DNA of 64,000 bases, taken from NCBI GenBank assembly GCA_005406025.1, contig BGZK01001464.1, positions 62,001 to 126,000 on the forward strand, written 5' to 3'. Positions 1 through 13,738 of this stretch are shown piece by piece. The translations under genes and the position numbers were made by a program. Every line of letters starts with the position of its first letter. Position 1 is the stretch's first letter. The notes under the pieces were generated by a model. It was not told the origin of the DNA, ran no database searches, and saw nothing but the letters and a program-made list of their open reading frames with translations. The DNA comes from Eumeta japonica. Its lineage: Eukaryota > Arthropoda > Insecta > Lepidoptera > Psychidae.

Positions 1-2535
1 ATTGCGAAAATGCAATTCTTTACATTTTTACCAATAAATGCTGAAGATAAGTAAGTCGTTAAACTTAAATGTATAAAAGTTTGTCGGGAAATATCATTAA
101 TGTATCAATAAATACAGCATACAAAACAAATCATATGTTTGTTTTAATTTTGATGTATATGATACATTAGATAGCAAAATAGCATATTTTTTCTAGCTGT
201 GAACAGATTCTAAACAAATACTAAATGTTACGAGATGGGAAGCCTGTCATAACAAACCGATCTGAATCGGTTAAGCCGTTTCTGAGATTAGTGCGTATAA
301 ACACACAAACAGGCAAAAATTAACAGAAATTAAAATAAACAGAAGTACAACGTGTATAATTTTTTTTAATATTCAATGTACACGGCTCGTTTACGATTTT
401 ATTACATGTATAGTTTTAATAATACTATTTATGTTATGATTATACTAAACCTATATTTTATTAGAAACGAATTTATGTCTCGAGAATTGCCGTAAGTCTA
501 CGTGCATTGATGCTAAGTGTATTAGGTTTTCAAATGAATTGATATTGAATTCGGAAAATTCCAGGTGAATTTCGATATTTAATTAAAACGTTGAAAAATT
601 CTTACATGTATCATGGGCGCTGGTGATTTTTTTATAACCACTCATAATATAGGCGGTATAAAATCGTTAAAAAAATTGCTAATGTAATATTAGAAATACT
701 CTCTTATTGTTATTGTAATAATTACCTATCAGATTTTTTTTGCTTACTTTGCATTTTCTAGGATATTGCATTATGCAATTTATATTACACTTTTTAAATG
801 ATAAAATTGATTGAAAAAGAAGATTTTTATAACATCTGTAATTATGCATTCACAATATTCATATTTACACAATATATTTATTATATTTACACATTATTTG
901 CATATTTATATTATTAATAATTAACAGGCATTAAACTCGCATATAAAAGACAACGTTCCGATTTCATTTCGACCAGGAAGACAAATTTAACAACTTTAAT
1001 GTGTAAACCTTTTTTTTCTACATACATATTAACAACGTGCAATCCGACAATCTGATCTCAAGTGCCTCCGAGCGTACATCCGCTATGCTATCGTGCGCCT
1101 TTTGTGTGTAAACCTTTCTTAATGCGGTATTGCACACAAACACATAACAACCGGGTTTCGCACACGAATATATTCCGTGATATAAACTCGACCGCGTGCT
1201 GTATTCACAATTCTTAACATATATCGAGTCTTGTGTCGTGACTGTTCGCTCTAATGACCGCACTAGTTCCGCTTATCGATAAACTTGTTTTTTTTTATCA
1301 CGCGAAATAAATATGTTTAACAAGTAAACGAAATTAAATTCGTGTTAGACAGATAGTGATCTATGTGGCAAGAACTAAATTACGCTAGTAACGTTTGGTG
1401 TATGTTATTAAATGTAAGATAAAATTAAATGTGTAAGCGAGTGGAACCATTCGAAATTCATGTCCATTACACCCAAAAAACTATTAAGTATATAAAACAC
1501 AAACTTGGGAATTATCGAGTTATTAATATATACAGTCAAACTCATACTCAGGGCCGACAACAAAATTATGTATAATGGAAACCAAAATATAATCTATGAT
1601 AGTATTATATGTATTTATTCGATTGTAACGAATTCGCTGAAATATCTGGGCTGATTTTAAAGAACATATCGCCTTGAAAATCAGTCCAGCTCGGCTCCTT
1701 TTATGCTTTAGCATCAATGAAAGAACCGAAAATATAAGGATCGTATCGACACTTCCTCCTCGCTAATTCGACTCGCCGCTATCGATATTTTTAAACGTTA
1801 ACAATTTTTACATATTCAATATCCATGCAACGTTTTCAGAGGTATATCTGTATCAAAGTAAATTAGAGCTGGCGCCAAAACACTTCAAGTGCTAAGCTGG
1901 TATTTATAATCCGTGTTCAGACTTTGTATGCGTGGACTTCGTTTAAAAATCAACTAATTTTCCGTGACCTCATTTTAATGAAATAGATGCTAGGCATACT
2001 TTGCCTTGACTGATTTTTTTTTACAATTCCAGAAAGATATCTAATGACCGAAGTCAAGACCGCAATTTATTCGAGACACTGGAGTTGTATCATATGTCGT
2101 ATACACTTTGATCGACATTTGGACAAATATGTGTCAAATTGATTATACGTTATATCTCAGACGTGCGGTAGATCCATCAAAACGATATTCAAGTGTGTCA
2201 TAATGGTAAAAAAAAAACGCCGTAGACAAATCAGACTGAACGGAAGGTATAAATATGTTAATCAATGTTATTTTTTTTAATAAAACCTTTTTGCCTGTAG
2301 AGCCCCGTTGTTTCAGCCTAATTGCGTTGGAATACTGCTTTACGTTGTATATCTCTTCAGTATTATTTCAGTTTTTTCTAAGAAAAAAAATATCTAAGTG
2401 TCTATGAAACAGATTGAGAAAATAATCCAACAAATGTTTCGTTAAAGAAAACAATGTATATTTAATATTCATTAACGAAGTTCTATATTCAACAAGTACA
2501 ATTTGAAACCGTTAACGAAACGCAAACAAAAATAC
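1..2535. other. AT-rich DNA, nothing recognised
   Basis: Short ORFs of 64-81 codons here show no domains. No repeat family is clear except homopolymer T runs. Confidence 0.6.
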
Positions 2536-3289
2536 AAAAATTGGCCAAGAGCATGTCCGACCGTGCTCATTATAGGGTTCCGAAGCCATTATTACAAAGA
2601 AATGCACTACAGATGAAAAAACGTTACACTTTTTCCATGTTTCCCGCACAGAATATTTATATGCACTTTGGTCGCCTATAGCTAAAAAAACAAGTAGGTA
2701 TGTAGACTATTACTATTAAACTAGTGTAAATTAAAGTGTACCAGTAAAAGAGCCGTATCTGCATGGGACTTACGTCCTTTTATTACGAAGCGCAGTTAAT
2801 CGGCAATAAATCGAAAACAGTTTTATTCGACCACGTTCGAAATAATTGTCATTGAAAGCATTTATAAAACGTTATATGCGCTATTTTTTACACATACGAT
2901 TTAGAAAATATAGAATGGGGGGGGAAATAATTTCTGCAAATTTCGGAGCGATTATTTCCTAAATTATTCACGTAATCAGAAAAATCGCTTAGAACCCTTA
3001 AACAGTTTTTAAATGAACTGTCAAAATATGTGTCACTCGTTGATATTTTCTGAAAAAAATTTTTTCCAGCTTCTGTTACATGTATGGAGTGCCCTCCCTA
3101 GAAATATTTATTTCTGTTATTTAACCATCAAAATAAGTAGCGGCTTATACGCGATACTTACACTATAAATTTTATCAATATATGTCTTGTAGTTTTTGAA
3201 TAAAATGCCTGTGACATACGGACGGACGGACGAACATGACAAGACTATAAGGGTTCCGTTTTTGCCAAGTTGGCTTTGGAACCCTAAAA
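2536..3289 (+). repeat. Interspersed repeat family R, copy 1
   Basis: Starts near AAGAGCATGTCCGACCGTGC, then GGGTTCCGAAGCC, and ends with CATACGGACGGACGGACGA, AGGGTTCCG and GGAACCCTA, whose last 40 bases form a terminal hairpin (GGTTCC...TGCCAA/TTGGC...GGAACC). The GGGTTCCG...GGACGGACGGAC pattern is a dispersed element I know from moth genomes; the class is not certain. Homologous to 29411-30617 and, inverted, 38672-39370. Confidence 0.8.
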
Positions 3290-4572
3290 ATAGTTCTCTA
3301 CGATAAAACTTTTAAAGTTACAGCATTCTTAAATAATCGCGATAAACTCAACTCACGAACTCACAACTACTCACATTAGATAAGACATTGCCTAACACAA
3401 ACTTTTCGGTATAATACGTTTTAACAAAACGAATAACATAGATATAACAACAAACAGAATATAACATAGACAAAATATAAATTAAAAATTAAAAATAAAT
3501 AACAACATGAAAATTATCAAATGCTCGATAGTTTATATCTTTTTGCGAGTCCTTACAGTATGGTATATAAAGTACGAAAAGTAAAAAGGTTAAAAACTGG
3601 ACAGGTGCGAGTTGAACTCGCGTGGAGTGAGTTCCGTACGATTAATGTACCATCTACCATGATTTCTTTTGAAATCTGATACAATTTCTTTTTTGGTGAC
3701 TAAAGCAAATGTGAATTTATACGCACAATACTGAAAGATTCGCCATGGTCATGTTATTTTATGACCAATGCCTTTTTATGGGCTTTCCTGTGATTTATAA
3801 GTAAAGAAATGTTTTCTGAATTTACTTCAAAATTTTAATGTTTGTGAAACAAAGTTCGAAGGTATTTTTTGATATGTTACGGAACTTCGTGCGAGAGGGT
3901 CGCATTTGTTCGGTTCTTGATGCTAAACAATGTTAAATTAACTTTTGAAAGCAAGTTATTGATATAATTATGAATAATCGTCACTCGAGTCTCACGACAT
4001 CTTAAGGAATGCAACGTTTTGCTAAACGGTATGTTTTGATACGAGAATTAAGTTTTTCGTATTCGAAAAGCGATTTTAACCAACTATCAGTACTCTATGG
4101 TCGCAGGCAATAATTACCCATTGAAAATGAACAGTGATCGCTCAAATGTGAAGATAACTGCGTTATGAGGTGGTTTTAAGAATTCTTATCGGACACTGCT
4201 ATCTTATCTTTCAAACATCAAAATGCCGTAGTGGAAAATATTTTGCGAAGCTCAAATTCTTCTTTCAAACGATATATGTTGAAATTAATGCCGTTACCGA
4301 ATATGTCATCTAGTACGATCAGTTTGTAGATACAGGAAGTACAGTGACTTCATGAGTAATCAGAAATTACTGAATACATATAATGCTTTATACAGCCAGT
4401 GATCATTTCCTTTAAAGATTACAAGACAAAACAGTTAAAAACTTAAAATACAGTGAAAGGGGTACAAATGATATAAGTATTTTTTAATTTTCATTGTATG
4501 AGCATTAGAATGCTTTTGGAAGAAAAAACCTTTCTCATTTAAATTAACACCTTTTGAACTGTAGATAGAAAT
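3290..4572. other. AT-rich DNA with one repeat scrap
   Basis: GTGCGAGTTGAACTCGCGTG at 3606 recurs as AAGAGTTGAACTCGCATGCG at 40708, each followed by a GGTCCCGTTCC/GAGTTCCGTAC block: a common dispersed moth repeat. Otherwise nothing. Confidence 0.5.
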
Positions 4573-4818
4573 ACTAAAAGTTATAACTATCAATTGATAT
4601 GGAGCCACTAAAAATGAAAACCATTAATTTATATGGAGGCTCTGGAAATTACAACCATCAATTGATATGGCTATATTCATAAAGGTACTAAAAATTATAA
4701 CCATTAATTGATATGAATGCACTAAATATTATAACCATAAATTGATATGGAGGCACTAAAAATTATAGGCATTAATTGATATGGATGCACTAAAAATTTC
4801 AGCCATTACTTGAATGCC
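4573..4818 (+). repeat. 34-bp minisatellite, about seven degenerate units
   Basis: The unit is roughly ACTAAAAATTATAACCATTA followed by ATTGATATGGAGGC. Seven tandem copies can be counted by eye, one with a ~13-bp internal expansion (near 4670). The array ends where AT-rich single-copy sequence resumes. Confidence 0.9.
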
Positions 4819-5146
4819 TTCTTTTATATTAATTGTCTTTGGTGTTCGGAAACAAAAGCTGACGCTGAAAAGTCAGTTAGTGACAGTTAACAAAAGAATG
4901 AGCTATGTGAGAATGTCTACTTTAGCAATAGAAATAAAATAGATTAATTAAGGCCAATACTGCCAATAAATGTCTCGTCGAAACGTCTACGCTAGTATAA
5001 GATCGAACATTCAAATGAATATTTTATACTTCTCAACAAATTTTGTAAAAGATCTTAAATTTCTTTTTTAAATAAAATACATAGTTATTTGTTTATTTTT
5101 TATTAATTCTATCATTTTCTAGCGAAAACAATATAGGATTTTTAAT

Positions 5147-5242
5147 GAGTACACGAGCATGCGAGCCACCAGAGAATAGGTGATCACCGCCGCCCATTGA
5201 CACTCGCAACGTCAAAGGAGTCATTTGTGCCTTGCCGGCTTA
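5147..5242 (+). repeat. Common lepidopteran dispersed repeat fragment
   Basis: GTGATCACCGCCGCCCATTG-type core (here at about 5179) followed by ACACTCGCAACGTCAAAGGA and TGCCTTGCCGGCTT. This order is one of the most frequent interspersed sequences in moth genomes. Shorter relatives with CGCCGCCCAT occur at about 20520-20560 and 60950-61020. Confidence 0.65.
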
Positions 5243-6040
5243 AGTATACGCTTCCCAAGCGTTTTAGTTTATTCGACATATTTAAAAACCCTGAAATGAC
5301 ACAGATTACAAGCACAATCATAAAGGTTCTTAACGTCAAAATAATCAAACTCTTTATCCACTAATGCATTGAATTGACAATTGAAGCAAAACACGTCTAT
5401 TTATTTTATTTATTTGTATACTCACGCAAATTACTCATGGGAAGACAGGCGGAGGCTACAGACTTCGACAAGGTACAATTTTTGCATACCTATCTCGCTT
5501 CACTAACATCCATCGATCGTTTCTTGCAAGCTCCGACGATTTTGGCTGCTTGAAGTTAATCTTTTGTGCAGCCACGAATTTGATACGCTTAAGATTTTCA
5601 CGGTATTCTATCACAAAAATCTGCTATTTAAATTTCTATTTACCATCGATTATTTCAGCCAGTCGTTAACCAAGAATATTTTAACAGACTCCTAATTATC
5701 AAGCGCGAGCTGCATGAGCAATGGTTTCATCATCGTTAAAACCGATACGCTGACTGTGACCGTATAAGACTGCCCAGAAACATATACCTCAATGTATAAA
5801 ACACAAACGAAGCTATTCTAAGTCTATGACGAAATTATGGTCGTCAAGTCAAGTGAGTGTGACTTGCAACGTAGCTACGTTATAATAACTCAATAAGTTG
5901 GCTAACTTACGTTATAATTATACAATATGATTATTATCATGCTTAAAATTTATAAACACGTTAATGTGACTTACGGCAAATTGAACAGAAAGTTCTTTGA
6001 TGAATAAAAATATACTCTTCAAAAATGCGGTATCATGGAC

Positions 6041-6764
6041 AGTAGGTACAACACACTGAACTTTGCCGCTCTGAATTGCCTGCGAAAGATGTAATGCGCA
6101 TGTTTAACGCTCCCCGACCCTTCCTTCTTCTCCCCCGCGTGTCAAATTTATGCCATTGCGACACTTTCGTGACTAACTTCACGGCGGCAGAGTTTCGTGC
6201 GATGTACTGTAGGTACGTCTACCCTCTTGTCTGGCGTGGTGATTACACTGCCTTTTGCATAGTCATCCGACGAGGAACGTTATAATATTAAGGACTATAT
6301 CCTGTAGTGGGCCGCTATCAGTTTTTGATGATACCTAAATATATGAAAATGATAATGATAACATATTGTTCTCATCTTTATAATTTCTGTTAAAAGTTTA
6401 AGAATTGACGTTGAAGGTTCAGAAATTATTCCATTTTAGTATCAAGTAAAATACTGACGATATGATTTTCGTCAATGAAATTTCTAGTTTTCTAATCTGA
6501 ACTTTCTATTAAAATTTATTTTCTGAACTCTTTGGTTCCGAAGTACGTACTTTGGTACGAAGTATTATTAGTCAAAAAAAAAAGGTAAGTAGGCACAGTA
6601 CAGTGCACAAAACTCTGCCGCTCTGAATTGCCTGGGAATGATGCGATGCGCAAGTTCAACACTCCCCGCCCCTTCCTCCTTCGCCCCTGCGTACCAATTT
6701 TACGCCAATGCGACGCTTTAGTGACTAACTTCACTGCGACAGAGTTTCGTGCGTTTTACTGTAG
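6041..6764 (+). repeat. Diverged ~175-bp direct duplication (6041-6213 and 6587-6764)
   Basis: Both copies run from AGTAGGTACA/AGTAGGCACA through GCCGCTCTGAATTGCCTG and GACTAACTTCAC to AGAGTTTCGTGCG and ACTGTAG. Both are open in the same frame and give related peptides (MPxxDxMRxFNxPRPFLLxP, later VTNFTAxEFRAxYC). The parallel openness may simply reflect low indel divergence of a noncoding repeat. They are separated by ~375 bases of AT-rich DNA. Confidence 0.75.
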
Positions 6765-6899
6765 TCTTTTTGATAAAAAAGTGCGTTTTGAATATCACGT
6801 GACGACAACAGTGATTCATATGTATGAAAAATTTCATAGTCAAGTAAATTAAAAAAGAGACCTCAACTTAAGCGAATCGAAGCTCGCTTTTAAAAATGG

Positions 6900-7310
6900 G
6901 AACAGGTAAATTTCGCATTTAAAGCGCTTAAAATACTTCTCTCCCGTCACCCGACAAAGTTCAGCCGCGATATCGCCCGGCGAGCCTTGAAAAGTACCGG
7001 TTTCGCGTTATCGAGAACATACATAAAAATTATGTAAATTGCGGCGAGAACGAATAATTATTTTAATACATAACGGCCGCGAGGCCGCCGCGTTTCGGAC
7101 ACGGGGCTATTGTCTGGCGAAGAAAATAAAAAGGCGAGTCACGCCGAATATTTGTGAGATAAAAGGAATCGTTGTTATAATTGTTATTCTGTGGCCGGTT
7201 CAAGGCCCACGTGCCCGCAAACAAAAACCCAAACATCGATTCCCGGTGCGCGAACGATCGGACTTCTATCGAACGCTTTGTATTGAATTGTGTAAAACGC
7301 TTCAATCGAC
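6900..7310. promoter_or_regulatory. CpG-richer island
   Basis: CpG-rich words (GGCCGCGAGGCCGCCGCGTT at about 7073; GGTGCGCGAACGATCGGAC at about 7243) interrupt AT-rich DNA. A 138-codon plus-strand ORF (7039-7455) and an 80-codon minus-strand ORF overlap here; neither shows a domain and the first drifts into T-rich sequence. A regulatory region or unrecognised exon is possible. Confidence 0.25.
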
Positions 7311-8768
7311 AATTTTATTTGTTTGCATATTAAATTCTAAGTTTTTGTCGGCAGTGTTATTGTCACTGTTAATTTTGGATACAATACACTTTGAGCTATT
7401 TTTATTTTTCATTGATTTCTTAAAATTTACATATCGGTTTGTAAAACTATTATAAACCGTGCAATGTGTTCATTTATTAAATAATTTGAAAATTGTAAGT
7501 GTGAAGTTGAGCCTCTTAACATCATTTTTACGTTTCAAATGGATATCCAATCAGAGTGTTTAACAAGGATGTAATTCATATCATAAAAGAATAGGTATCT
7601 TATTTAATTTCGAATAAGATGGGTACCATGAAAGGAACCGAGAAGCGGGACTAAACTCAGAATCGGAATTGAGAACGAAGTCGGATAATATAGGCCGGAA
7701 TCAATACAACTATGTCCACGAAGACGCGGGCGATGACTGTTCATTAATGATATACGGATTTTAGGATACATTCATTTTATCATTGCGCATATTAGACGAA
7801 GTAGGTATCCTGAAGTTGAGGAAAGCACAATGAGAAAAAAAAATGCGAAAAAAAATTTAACGAAATTTTTTACGTTACCACTACGGTACGAAGTAGTGTG
7901 ATATTATGTATCTGTACCATCTTCGGAAATCTTTTGCGCCACTTCGACACCGAATGTTATTGTACAATGTACAGTGACGCACTTTTTGTATAGCAAATTA
8001 AATCCGCTCGTTAGTCGTGAACATGACACGGCTCGCATTCAAATAAATTGAAGGTATATACATCTACTAGCATTTAAAAATAAATATGACGTAGTTTTTA
8101 TCTCGTAATAAATGTCTATTGCTAGCGTTTCTTCATAAATTGCTAAGGTCTATGACATCGTTATGGAGCATTTAAATCGATGCAAAGCCTTTCCTATCGC
8201 AATAAATGATTATCAAGTCAGACATTGGGTATCCAACTTTATTTGATTTCATGACAACGTCTTAAATTAGGTTGCGGCTGGGAGTCACTTTGAAATGTAA
8301 CGCTCGGTAACGTAACGATGAGTCACCGAACGCCTTTCTCTACTCAACTATGATCGGTCTGCCGCGCAGCACTAGAGAATTAGCATAGTTTGCAAATGTA
8401 TTGCAAGTTATTGTATGGTATATAAATACGTATGTATGTGTAAAGGTAAAATAAAATTTTGTTAATGAAATTCAGTGCGAGATTCTTTGTATAAATTAAT
8501 GTTTTAAATATAATTTTGTATAAATAAATGTTTTAAATTGTTACTATTATTTCATCCTTCTTCCTACTATACGAATGAATATTCATTAAAATGATTTTAC
8601 CATTCAAAGTCGTTGTCACGTAAACTTTCGCCCGTATACCGACTTTACAGGCAACCAAATTTTTAATACACGAAGTCATTTACTAAATTGCTTGTCCATC
8701 GAAAACAGACCCTAGAAAGCGACGGGATATATGACGTATATGTAGTCTATTCTCGTTGCTTTCTAAGA

Positions 8769-8813
<45 letters not shown>
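8769..8813. repeat. (TA)n microsatellite
   Basis: About 20 TA repeats interrupted by TG at both ends (TATGTATATATATATATA... TATATGTATGTATA). Confidence 0.95.
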
Positions 8814-9275
8814 ACATTGAGACCCTGGCAAAAAGCCCTTTCATTTAGTATGAGCTAATGGGCTCTAACAGACAGACACACGAGTGAATGTTATGTTTTT
8901 CTTTTCCATTCAGAGGTATGTAAAGCAAAAAGTCGCCGAACTTATACCCATCCACTATTTTTCTTGTCAGCGCACTCAGGTACGACTAAACTGTTTTCTA
9001 TGCAGTTTTACCTGTTACATCGGAAAACATTACAATATATTTAACAACTCTCTAATTTAAATCAATACCGTTTGTCCATCTTATTGCGACATATGAAAAC
9101 TAATAAAACTCAGAAAAAAAACATCGCCTAAGACTCAAGAACTCGAGTTTTTATTTTTTTTATTTCAGCACAGCGATGATCTAACGTGGTCGATGTATCA
9201 TCTAATTTAATCACGAGCGGCGACAACGTAATTCCTACTGCTGTGAAACAACGAGCCTACCAACTAACTTGTCAA

Positions 9276-9293
9276 CCGCGACAATTGTCGCGG
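9276..9293. repeat. 18-bp perfect palindrome CCGCGACAATTGTCGCGG
   Basis: GC-rich outer arms around a central CAATTG E-box-like hexamer, inside a ~300-bp segment with more CpG than its flanks. A possible dimeric transcription-factor site; no direct support. Confidence 0.9.
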
Positions 9294-10854
9294 ACGCATA
9301 ATGTGATAAACTATTGTGGCAGACACGAAACATGTTCAAAACGCGTAGTTTGTATTCTCAAGGTGATACATATTTATGTTTTATATCGATGTAATGCCTT
9401 GGATACGCAGTTGACAGCGACAAATGAAAAAAAATTCTTTGTATTAGTAAAAACGACATTTGACGCTTAAAAGAGGGAAATTTACATTTGTTACAGGATG
9501 TAAGTTTTAATTTTTTTTTCAACATGTAATTATATTAATATTTAATACACTCTTTGTTCCTTCCTTTAGTAAAATAAATTAATCACAAATTCATAGTGTA
9601 CTGTATGCCTAAACATTAGTTTATATTAAGTCATCCAGTTAAGAGATTTTTTTTCTATAATACCTTCAAAAGAATTAATAAATAAGCCCCTAACATCCTG
9701 AGAATTAAATGTTTTACTCTTTTCATTTCCATTTTTACTTCGCTTGCCGGAATTCGATGAATATGTGTGTAAAGTTTCGAGTGCATAGATGTCATACACA
9801 TGCACATACTGCACTCCCAGAGGGGTAGGCAGATATTACGTCCCTTAATATAATCCCACGCAGACATTCCATCTAGCCTCATCCGCATCCAGTTCGAAGT
9901 ATAAAGTATTTTTCGAGGATGAAAGATATATCCATTGACGTTCACGTAATTGAAGGTTAAACAGTTATCTGGTTAGCAGACTGTTCTCACTGCAATATGG
10001 TTATGATTCAAACTGTTCTTTACTATTGAAACCGAACTTGTAGACAATATATACTTTCTATCTTTCAATTAATGGATTCCTCGTAAACAGCCAGTCCTAA
10101 AATCGAACAATAAATCATTCCAATCCTAAAAATCTTAAAATCTTTAATAAAACTATCATTTAAGCCTATCTACTCATAGATAGGTTCAAATGTGGACAGT
10201 TTTATTTTTACGTGAAAGCAAATTACCATCACAATGAAAAAGGTCAGAATTCGAGTATAATGTTTGATCCAGAGAGATATACCTACATGCATATTGCACA
10301 CATACAACCAAATATCTGGAAAACAAATTGCATTTGTATAAAAAAATTAAACTTATTTGCTCTCGGCTTGGACTATTTGAAATTAAATATAGACAGACAG
10401 ACAAACAGATCCTATAAATTTTTTGAACATGTCAAATTGCATCACCGAATTGAAATCGATCAATCAGTTACGTGGTGAATATATTTTGCATTTTTTGCAG
10501 TACCTCATTAAGTATTTTCTACTTAGCCTATATACATATAGATTAGTTAAATGTATAAAATATATTCACATTGGTTAGCAACCTTTAAAATGTTTAATCA
10601 AAAGTTGCATTAATTTAAAGTATGTGATGTAAGAACGAAAAATACAGAAACTTTATAATTAATTACAGAACAAATCGAAAACGAATCAAAATAATTTTAC
10701 ATGCACATTACGAAAATTTAAACGCAACCCACGTAAGGCAATGTAAAAACGTAAAATGAAATACCTAACACATTACTGAACACACACAGCGGAAACTTAA
10801 TACTCATTACTCACGCTATATAACCATCAATCTAGCGAAAGATACAATGATCAA

Positions 10855-11175
10855 ATTTCCACTTCACGCGCGACGCGTGCGCATTCGCAAGCCGTGATGA
10901 GGCAAAAGCGGTGGAATCGTTAAAAAAATATATTCATACACAAACATTCGTTACGATGCGGCTTTGATCGCACAGCGGCGGCGGCGTGTAGAACGTGCGA
11001 GCGGATGAAAAACCGTGTTTTTACAGAGAAAACGACACGTTCCAAGTTTTTTTCACGTTTCAGTATACGGAACGGCAGGCGGTCGGCCACGGCCGTGATA
11101 CCCATTGACAAACTAAACGATGTATATCGTGCCGATTATATTTGCGCCGTCGACGCTAAGCGTACATACAGCGTG
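10855..11175. promoter_or_regulatory. CpG-richer island
   Basis: Words such as CACGCGCGACGCGTGCGCAT (10864) and CAGGCGGTCGGCCACGGCCG (11075) stand out from flanks near 70% AT. A 63-codon minus-strand ORF crosses it without recognisable features. Possible promoter or enhancer. Confidence 0.25.
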
Positions 11176-11539
11176 CTCTAAGGAAGGCACTGTCAAAGGA
11201 AGTCCGGTACAATTTGAAATTTCCTTAGTGATAAAACTACGCCAAACGTAAGCCTGCTCTTGTGCAACGTGATGATTCCGTGTAAATTTTAAATTTTTCG
11301 TACGCTTGTAAGATTAAAATGCTCAAGGTAAAGCAAATTGTTGTTAAACGTGAACTTCACCGTCAAAGCATAATAAATTGCAGGAACTATAATCGCAAGA
11401 ATTATAATGGAATGTTTGATTTTTGAACCCTGAAACTATATTTAGTTCTAAGTCGCCTGTTTTAAAACATTTTACAGGTTGGTGAATAGTGGTAATTACT
11501 TCAATGGGCGAATAGGCAAATCAGATTTTTTTAACACCA

Positions 11540-11705
11540 TTTTCGGGACACGCACAAGCATGTGCAAGAAACGGGAACCACCTGAACTCTCACTCACTGG
11601 ACAAAATTCAACAGCATGTTGTCACTTCATATCTGATATTCTGTGGGAATGTACTATCTCAGCGGTCGAGCCCGCCCGTATTCGTGCTGCAGCCAGTTTT
11701 ACCAC
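11540..11705 (+). repeat. Dispersed repeat pair P, copy 1
   Basis: Shares CCACCTGAACTCTCACTCACT and CGGTCGAGCCCGCCCGTATTC, CTGCAGCC with 16265-16415 at about the same spacing. No coding content recognised. Confidence 0.45.
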
Positions 11706-13738
11706 AACATGTAATAATATACATATGTATTAAGTATTTTGAATACAAAATTGTCCTTGTATTGTATTTGCACAACCTTTTGTTATATAGACATGTGAAA
11801 ATGTAGATGACATTTTTATAACACTTCAATGTTACCATGAAATAGATAATTCCTAGTCGCAGTCAAGGTCGGAATTCAATCACGAATCGATCGAATTTTA
11901 GACTTTCTATAAAAAAATAATATCGAAAATCGAATAAAGTTAAAATATTATATTGTCACAAAATTCAGTAATATAATAGAAAATAAGAAATCCGATTGCC
12001 TCGTGAACTATTTACCAGTTTACTGATTTGTTAATATACAACATAGAGAGAATGTAATAACTCTTAACTTTTTTTTTTAAATTTATGACAACTATACTCG
12101 ATGTTGTCACTTTATATCATAACCGATTCTTTGAAGCTAATAAAAGTGAAAAAGCATAACAACGATAAGTGTATAAGATAAGATTTATACAATTGACTTA
12201 AAACTACCTTCCGATCGAGTGATATGATGGCTCGTAAAATATAATGGCGTATTTTAAGTGTTATTTGATGACCTATAAAATAAAATACTAAAATTCGAAT
12301 TTCATAGAAGCCATTTATGAGGTTTATTTTTCGCATAAAAAACGTTTCTTTGTAATTACCAGTAAGAATATGTTTCATTGTTATTTTTAGCGATAAAAAT
12401 AATGCTTTGACACAATGACATATGCCTAAATCACGCAGTGATCGCCTGATTGTTGTTCAATAACAACCAAACTTCGCATTCATTATCGACCATACATACA
12501 GGTCAACAGAATTTAACATTCACGAGTGTTTCTATTTCAATTCGTTTTTATTACCCTTTAAGGCAATAATTTTGACCTATACTAATAGTAGAATCGACCG
12601 CGTAGCACGGCGCGACGTCGCCACCTACATATAGAAGATCATCGTTTAGATATGGTTTTTTTAGAGTATAAATTGTATGGTTAAATAATTGACGTTTTAC
12701 AAATTCAAGTCTTGTGTTATACTCTGTAGAGATTAAAATCAAATATTAACTACAAATAATATAATAAACTTTTCTATTGTTTTTGTTATCAGAGTTATTA
12801 TATAATTTCGTTTATCATAGAAGTAAACACCTTATATATATGACTCTTTTTAAAATGATACTCAGTTTTCTTCCGACTTATTCAAAGAGTTTTAAGTTCA
12901 AAAACAATACTAAAATTTAGAAGATCCACTTTTTATCTTGAATAAAGCCGCGATTTTGATAGCCTATATTATATAGATAATGAATATACACACATCGTGT
13001 ACGCATACTGAATTCCGTTTAGTTGCCGTGCGTGAAGAGCTACTTCATTTTTTATTTTGTAGCTTTGTCTTTCCAAACATGCCCGTGCCACGTACAATTC
13101 TTTTAAATATTCCTTATGTGTATACAATATTATATAAAGACAAAAATATGATATACCTCCCAATTAGAGCGAATATATTTTAGCGACTTTTTGCTGATTT
13201 TGAAGCAAAAATTGTAAAATTTTAATACGTAGACTAGCAAATAATTTTCGAATTTAGAAAGCAAAAATATATTTTATGGAGTGGTATTTTTGTCAAAATT
13301 AATAAAAAAAGATGCATTCTTGTTTTGTTTTCTAACAGTTTTTGTAACAAATAGCCTGTACTGTAATACAGTATACGACTTGAAAGAATTAAAAATAACG
13401 AACTATTTTTAAATAATGGGCATTATTAAATATCAATATATACATATTTAAATACTATCTTTTAATTGGTATTATACATATATAAAAGTGGTAACGAGTA
13501 ATAATTTAATATTAAACCTTCACGATAAACGTGTTCATAGTATACACATTACACATATACTATTATTCTGTGGTTATTCTACTTATTCCTCTTATTGTTT
13601 ATGGCTTGCTTTAAGATATTGAAAAGATGAAATATCAATTATTTTCTAAATCTATTAAGTGTCATGTTTTATAATTATTTAAAAAGAAAATGATAAAAAT
13701 GATACAACACACGCAAAATTGGAGGATACAGTAAAGAA

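Larger units (their letters stand above)
7460..13735. other. Gene-poor AT-rich DNA
   Basis: Apart from the palindrome, microsatellite, repeat and island listed separately, I see only unsupported short ORFs. GACAGACAGACAAACAGA at 10392 is a repeat-like scrap. Confidence 0.5.

Noticed and set aside
7039..7455. 138-codon plus-strand ORF
   Set aside because: The first half follows CpG-rich composition, the second half dissolves into T-rich hydrophobic sequence; the antisense strand is also open.
9172..9361. Possible internal exon between a T-rich CAG acceptor (9168) and a CAAG|GTGATA donor (9361)
   Set aside because: The only long open frame is interrupted by TGA at 9177, just inside the would-be exon, and no neighbouring exons are visible.
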